9,561 nt of DNA from contig JAQTRA010000032.1 of NCBI GenBank assembly GCA_028712045.1, forward strand, positions 1-9,561, written 5' to 3'. Position numbers and translations under genes: made by a program. Position 1 is the first letter of the stretch. Each line of letters starts with the position of its first letter. Positions 5,465 to 9,561 of the stretch are shown piece by piece. The notes under the pieces were generated by a model. It saw only the letters and a program-made list of their open reading frames with translations, was not told the origin of the DNA and searched no databases. Source of the DNA: Candidatus Omnitrophota bacterium (lineage in GTDB: Bacteria; Omnitrophota; Koll11; Gygaellales; Profunditerraquicolaceae).

Positions 5465-8176
5465 ATGCAACCGCCTTGTAAACTCAAAAAGTTTTATTTA
5501 GTTTTATTAACAAGTATGCTGATTTTATCTTTAGCGGGATGTTCGACATGTTCAAAAACCTCCGTCGGAAATCAAATTCAATTTCAGAAACATTCGATTG
5601 ATAATGATGTTTTTACAACTCTTCAAAGAACAGTGGAGCCTGCCGCAAAACCTGCGCAAGCGATTCGTCTGGATGAGATCTCAAAATATAATCAATACGG
5701 ATATGGTAACTGGACTTTTGGTGGTTCGCTTAAATCTGAAACGCGCAATGATATTATGTCGTCGGCTTATAATGGAGACGTGGTTACTAAAAAAGTAAAG
5801 CTTTTAAATTTCTTTACGATCACCGATATTCATATCACTGATAAAGAATCTCCTAACCAACTAATCTATCTGCAACGTCTGCATCCCACCTTGCCGGTCG
5901 GTGCTTCGCTATATTCAGGAATTATGTTGTTTACTACTCAGGTTTTAGATGCTGCTGTGCAAACGATAAATGCCTTACATAAACAAAACCCGTTTGATTT
6001 TGGTATCTCTTTAGGGGATACCTGTAACAGCACGCAGTACAATGAATTAAGATGGTATATCGATGTTCTTGACGGTAAGGTTATCCATCCTAGCTCTGGT
6101 GCTCATTTAGGAGCTGAAACTATAGATTATCAGAAACCTTACCAAGCGGCGGGGTTAGATAAATCAATCCCCTGGTATCAGACCTTGGGCAATCATGATC
6201 ATTTTTGGATAGGTTCAATTCCAGTAGATTATAGTCCTAGAAAGGATCTGCGCCAGTCTTATCTCAGTGACGAAGTATTTGCTACGGCAGATATTCTCGC
6301 AAATCCAACGTTAATAAATAACCATGATTATTATATGGGCGTATTTGATGGCTCGACTCCTTATGGCGATATAAAATATGCGGGGCCAGTTGCAGATTTT
6401 AAGACTACTCCTAAAATTGTCGCTGATTTGAACCGTCGTTCGCTTTTGAGAACGGAGTGGATGAAAGAATTCTTTAATACGGCTACTAATCCAGTTGGTC
6501 ACGGTTTCAATTTGGTCGACGCCAACAATGGTTTTGCCTGCTATAGTTTTGTGCCGAATACAACCATACCAATTAAGGTTATTGTGCTCGATGATACTCA
6601 AAAAGAAGATGACGGTTCTTTAGATATTCACGGGCACGGTTTTCTTGACCAGGCACGTTGGGATTGGTTAAAAAAAGAGCTGACGGATGGAGATGCTGCT
6701 GGCCAATTGATGATTATCGCTGCGCATGTACCCATAGGCGTCGAAGTGACTGCTCCTAACTCTGAGATGGGTTGGTGGACTGACCCTCAGAATGTTGTAG
6801 CCTTACCGGATCTGATTGCTGAACTTCAGAGCCATCCAAATTTAGTTATGTGGATTTCGGGACATCGTCATTTAAATACGATTAAAGCATTTATTTCACC
6901 TGATCCAATTAACGCCCCCGAAAAAGGTTTCTGGCAGGTGGAGACTTCCTCATTAAGAGATTTTCCGCAGCAGTTGAGGACCTTCCAGATTTATCTTAAC
7001 AGTGATAATACAATTTCAATCGTTACTACCAATGTTGATCCGGCAGTTAAAGACGGAACGCTCGCTGCGACATCGCGTAAATATGCTATCGCGGCAGAGC
7101 AGATAATCAATGCAAATATATACGATTATAATCCTACAAATGATCCAACTGTAAAAGCAAGGCCCAACGGATCATATAATGCAGAGCTGCTAAAGCAATT
7201 GACTCCGGCAATGCGGGAAAAATTGGCAAAATTAGATTTGACCGGTATTAGCGACCCTTTGCCATCCTGGAATAATACCGCGCCGAAAAAAGCCATTGTC
7301 GCTTTTATTGAAGATGTGACTAAGCCCGGCTCGCTAAATTTTGTGCCGGTTGAGGAGCGCATTGCTACTTTTGATAACGACGGCACGCTCTGGTCGGAGC
7401 AGCCGATATATTTTCAGTATTATTTTGTTTTTGATCGGATTAAAGCGCTCGCGCCGCAGCATCCGGAGTGGGTAAATCAGGAGCCTTTTGCCTCGGTGCT
7501 CAAAGGCGATTTTAACTCTGCGTTAGCCGGTGGCGATCCGGCACTAATGGCAATGCTTATGGCTACGCAGTCGGGAATGACTACTGATGAATTTGAAAAA
7601 ATCGTTAAGGAGTGGATCTCTACCGCGAGGCATCCTAAAACTAAGCGGCTATATACGGAGATGGTCTATCAGCCGATGCTTGAGCTGCTTGTTTATTTAC
7701 GTGCGAACGGATTTAAAACTTATATTGTCTCCGGCGGCAGCGTTGAATTTATGCGTCCCTGGGCGGAAAAGATCTATGGCATTGTACCTGAACAAGTCAT
7801 TGGGACCAGCACCAAGATGAAATTTGAACTTCGAAATGGTTTGCCGGTGCTCGTGGAAATTCCGGAGTTAAACTTCGTCAATGATCGAGAAGGAAAACCT
7901 GTAGGCATCGAGTCTTACATTGGCCGTCGGCCGATTGTTTCGTTTGGCAATTCGGATGGAGATCAACAAATGATGCAATGGACTGCTGCTGGCAGCGGAG
8001 CGCGCTTTTGTCTTTATGTGCACCATACCGACGACCAGCGTGAATGGGCTTATGATCGTCAGTCGGCTATCGGCCACTTTGATAAAGCTCTCGACGAAGC
8101 TTTGGCCAAAGGCTGGACAATTGTGGATATGAAGAATGACTGGAAGATTATTTACTCGGGTGATGAACAAAAATGA
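5465..8176 (+). CDS. lipoprotein fusion of a TIGR03768-like metallophosphoesterase and a HAD-family phosphatase
   Basis: This 903-residue protein has three parts. Residues 1-26 are a lipoprotein signal with lipobox LAGC (23-26); Ser at +2 favours outer-membrane sorting. Residues about 70-525 form a calcineurin-like metallophosphoesterase of the RPA4764/TIGR03768 type, with DIH (121-123), GD (184-185), GNHDH (242-246), AAH (419-421) and GHRH (466-469) supplying the di-metal ligands. Residues about 597-900 are a full HAD phosphatase. Its motif I is DNDGT (637-641, nucleophile Asp637), motif II is Ser756 in IVSGG, the motif III lysine is probably Lys784, and motif IV is GNSDGD (828-833). The HAD part resembles exported phosphoserine-phosphatase-like proteins that normally stand alone with their own signal peptide. 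The reading frame is continuous with no sign of a frameshift. Both active sites look intact, so two phosphoester hydrolases would be tethered to one lipid anchor. The substrate is unknown. The gene overlaps the barrel gene by 4 bp. Confidence 0.9.
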   Translation: MQPPCKLKKFYLVLLTSMLILSLAGCSTCSKTSVGNQIQFQKHSIDNDVFTTLQRTVEPAAKPAQAIRLDEISKYNQYGYGNWTFGGSLKSETRNDIMSSAYNGDVVTKKVKLLNFFTITDIHITDKESPNQLIYLQRLHPTLPVGASLYSGIMLFTTQVLDAAVQTINALHKQNPFDFGISLGDTCNSTQYNELRWYIDVLDGKVIHPSSGAHLGAETIDYQKPYQAAGLDKSIPWYQTLGNHDHFWIGSIPVDYSPRKDLRQSYLSDEVFATADILANPTLINNHDYYMGVFDGSTPYGDIKYAGPVADFKTTPKIVADLNRRSLLRTEWMKEFFNTATNPVGHGFNLVDANNGFACYSFVPNTTIPIKVIVLDDTQKEDDGSLDIHGHGFLDQARWDWLKKELTDGDAAGQLMIIAAHVPIGVEVTAPNSEMGWWTDPQNVVALPDLIAELQSHPNLVMWISGHRHLNTIKAFISPDPINAPEKGFWQVETSSLRDFPQQLRTFQIYLNSDNTISIVTTNVDPAVKDGTLAATSRKYAIAAEQIINANIYDYNPTNDPTVKARPNGSYNAELLKQLTPAMREKLAKLDLTGISDPLPSWNNTAPKKAIVAFIEDVTKPGSLNFVPVEERIATFDNDGTLWSEQPIYFQYYFVFDRIKALAPQHPEWVNQEPFASVLKGDFNSALAGGDPALMAMLMATQSGMTTDEFEKIVKEWISTARHPKTKRLYTEMVYQPMLELLVYLRANGFKTYIVSGGSVEFMRPWAEKIYGIVPEQVIGTSTKMKFELRNGLPVLVEIPELNFVNDREGKPVGIESYIGRRPIVSFGNSDGDQQMMQWTAAGSGARFCLYVHHTDDQREWAYDRQSAIGHFDKALDEALAKGWTIVDMKNDWKIIYSGDEQK

Positions 8177-9231
8177 AAGTGATGCGTAGAAATATAATGT
8201 TTTTTTTGTGTTTGGTTTTGTCGATTCTGGGTTTTGTGTTCATTGGTCCTGCTTTTGCTGGGGAGCAAGGGCATTATGCTCCTGCTCCGATGGCGGTGAG
8301 AGATTATGTTATGCCGACTAAAGGTTTTTATCTGATTGGCTATGATACTTATTATCACGCAGATAAGATGAAAGATTCTAGCGGCAACACGCTTGACTCA
8401 GTGAGCGTTACAGGTTCATGGGGAGGGACGGTTAGGTCAGTACCGGTTACTATAACGGGTACGCTTAACGCGAACTTGGATTTTAGCATACATAGTGCGA
8501 TGCAGACTCTGGCATTTGCCTGGTCAACCGATAATAAAATTTTAGGCGCTGATTACGGGTTTATGGTTATACCATCTTGGGGTTATACCAGCGTCAATGT
8601 CGCGGTTCAAGGGACAGCGTCAGGTACGATTAAAGTAGGATCGCATTCTCGGGATTTTTCCACGGGGGAAGAAGTTAAGATTAAGGGGGAGCAGTGGGGG
8701 TTTGGGGATTTAATTGTTCAGCCGCTGTGGTTAGATTGGCGCGGGAAGAATTATGATCTTGCTTTTAGCTACGCTGCAACGCTTCCGACTGGCGCTTATG
8801 ATAAAGACAAAGTTGCTAATGTTGGTATGGGATTTTTTTCGCAGCGCCTGCAGGCAGCTACTTATTTCTATCCTTTTGAAAATAAAACCACGGCTTTTAT
8901 GTTTACTCCTACCTATGAATGGAATAGCAAGAAAATCGATACGGATATTCAGCCGGGCCAGACCATGACCATTGAATATGGCCTAAGCCAATATGTGCAT
9001 CCGCGTGTTGAAATTGGGCTTACCGGGTATAACCAGTGGCAGATTACTGATGATTCCGGAAGCGCGGCTACGGATAAATCTAAGAATACTATTAGCGGTG
9101 TTGGGGCGCAGATTGTTTACTGGGCGATTAAAGATAGATGTTCTCTTACCGCAAAGGTAAGCCAGGAGTATGCCGGCAAAGACCGGCTGGAAGGGCTTTT
9201 TGAGTCGTTGAACTTTGTGTGGATTTTTTAA
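8173..9231 (+). CDS. outer-membrane beta-barrel protein, MetA/phenol-degradation transporter-like
   Basis: This 352-residue protein has a signal peptide (1-29, cleavage after AFA) and a mature part with many alternating hydrophobic/polar strands rich in Gly, Tyr and Trp. The segment WGFGDLIVQPLWLDWR (175-190), then FSYAATLPTGAYD (198-210), a short GMGFFSQRLQAATYFY stretch (218-233), PTYEWN (246-251) and HPRVEIGLTGYNQWQ (276-290) match the pattern of the 'MetA-pathway of phenol degradation' (Phenol_MetA_deg, PF13557) putative transporters. The protein ends in aromatic Phe within VWIF, as expected for the C-terminal insertion signal of barrel proteins. The start at 8173 gives an ATGA overlap with the phosphatase gene and has GGGTGAT about 8 bases upstream; ATG 8182 and 8197 are less well supported. 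Coupled translation with the surface phosphatase suggests a joint role. The substrate is not readable, and the family name should not be taken as proof of phenol transport. Confidence 0.8.
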   Translation: MKVMRRNIMFFLCLVLSILGFVFIGPAFAGEQGHYAPAPMAVRDYVMPTKGFYLIGYDTYYHADKMKDSSGNTLDSVSVTGSWGGTVRSVPVTITGTLNANLDFSIHSAMQTLAFAWSTDNKILGADYGFMVIPSWGYTSVNVAVQGTASGTIKVGSHSRDFSTGEEVKIKGEQWGFGDLIVQPLWLDWRGKNYDLAFSYAATLPTGAYDKDKVANVGMGFFSQRLQAATYFYPFENKTTAFMFTPTYEWNSKKIDTDIQPGQTMTIEYGLSQYVHPRVEIGLTGYNQWQITDDSGSAATDKSKNTISGVGAQIVYWAIKDRCSLTAKVSQEYAGKDRLEGLFESLNFVWIF

Positions 9232-9238
9232 ACCTGTC

Positions 9239-9561
9239 CTACTTATCGGTAATCTTTAATAAATAGATAAAACAGGCGGCGATCAGCGGCAAAAACAATA
9301 ACGGGGTATATTTTAGCATTGGTTTATTAAACAACCTTGCCGCGGATAGGTACCAAAAGTCAAAACCTTGGTAGCGCGGAAAAATAGAAGTATCAATTTT
9401 TGTATCGGATTTTATTCCGAATTCTGAAAGAGAATACAGGCTGTTTTTCTTAAGTATTTTATGTTTTAGTATAATTATTGAGCCGATAATCTGAGCGGGC
9501 ATTCCCTTTTTTAACCCTTCCTGTTGATTAGCGTTACAGATCTGCAGATATTCAAGATTTC
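9239..9561 (-). CDS. C-terminal part of an unrecognised membrane-associated protein (5' end outside window)
   Basis: The minus-strand frame is open from the window edge (about 9559) down to a TAG at 9239-9241, giving about 106 residues. The ATG at 9502 is probably internal, because the upstream codons continue without a stop and read like protein (EYLQICNANQQEGLKKG). The visible part is mixed polar sequence with aromatic motifs (FPRYQGFDFWYLSAARLF), followed by one hydrophobic segment near the C terminus (TPLLFLPLIAACFIYLL) and a short charged tail KITDK. It therefore ends in a likely membrane helix. I do not recognise the family. It is convergent with the barrel gene, only 7 bp from its stop, and no terminator hairpin is visible between them. 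Confidence 0.65.
   Translation of the reverse strand, partial: NLEYLQICNANQQEGLKKGMPAQIIGSIIILKHKILKKNSLYSLSEFGIKSDTKIDTSIFPRYQGFDFWYLSAARLFNKPMLKYTPLLFLPLIAACFIYLLKITDK

Noticed and set aside
7126..8358. Minus-strand open frames under the phosphatase and barrel genes (7126-7386, 7868-8170, 8152-8358)
   Set aside because: They lie opposite well-supported genes, show no domain-like sequence and have no ribosome sites; they are shadow frames.
1..9561. CRISPR arrays, insertion sequences, phage or toxin-antitoxin genes
   Set aside because: No spaced direct repeats, transposase-like frames, terminal repeats or small toxin/antitoxin pairs were seen. The only tandem repeat is the 9-bp duplication at 4701-4718.

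Overview
The window looks like part of a chromosome from an anaerobic, diderm (Gram-negative type) bacterium. An outer membrane is implied by a lipoprotein with a clean lipobox and by a predicted outer-membrane beta-barrel protein. Anaerobic or ferredoxin-based metabolism is implied by a four-subunit 2-oxoacid:ferredoxin oxidoreductase. Codon use is AT-leaning and genes are tightly packed. My best guess is Omnitrophota or a neighbouring deep-branching diderm phylum. This rests on the general flavour of the proteins, not on any search.

Region 1 (about 1-4984, + strand) is one compact operon of seven genes with gaps or overlaps of at most about 10 bp. It holds the 3' end of dxs (isoprenoid precursor synthesis), the delta (ferredoxin), alpha, beta and gamma subunits of a 2-oxoacid:ferredoxin oxidoreductase, gltX (glutamyl-tRNA synthetase, lacking about 30 residues usually present near the active site), and a small secreted protein with an internal repeat.

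Region 2 (about 4985-5464) has no protein gene but is full of signals. There is a sigma70-type promoter driving a roughly 110-nt structured RNA of unknown family with its own intrinsic terminator. A second strong promoter drives tRNA-Gln(CTG) with an encoded CCA end, followed by a perfect hairpin terminator. A third promoter region follows, with two perfect palindromes and a strong ribosome binding site, and leads into region 3.

Region 3 (5465-9231, + strand) is a two-gene unit with an ATGA overlap. The first gene encodes a 903-residue lipoprotein that joins a calcineurin-like metallophosphoesterase (RPA4764/TIGR03768-like) to a complete HAD-superfamily phosphatase. The second encodes a beta-barrel protein resembling the MetA-pathway/phenol-degradation transporter family. 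Together they suggest a cell-surface system that removes phosphate from a substrate and moves it, or a product, across the outer membrane. The substrate cannot be read from the sequence. The double-phosphatase fusion and the unassigned small RNA are the most unusual things here.

Region 4 (9239-9561, - strand) is the 3' end of a convergent gene running off the window. It encodes a protein with a C-terminal membrane segment that I do not recognise.
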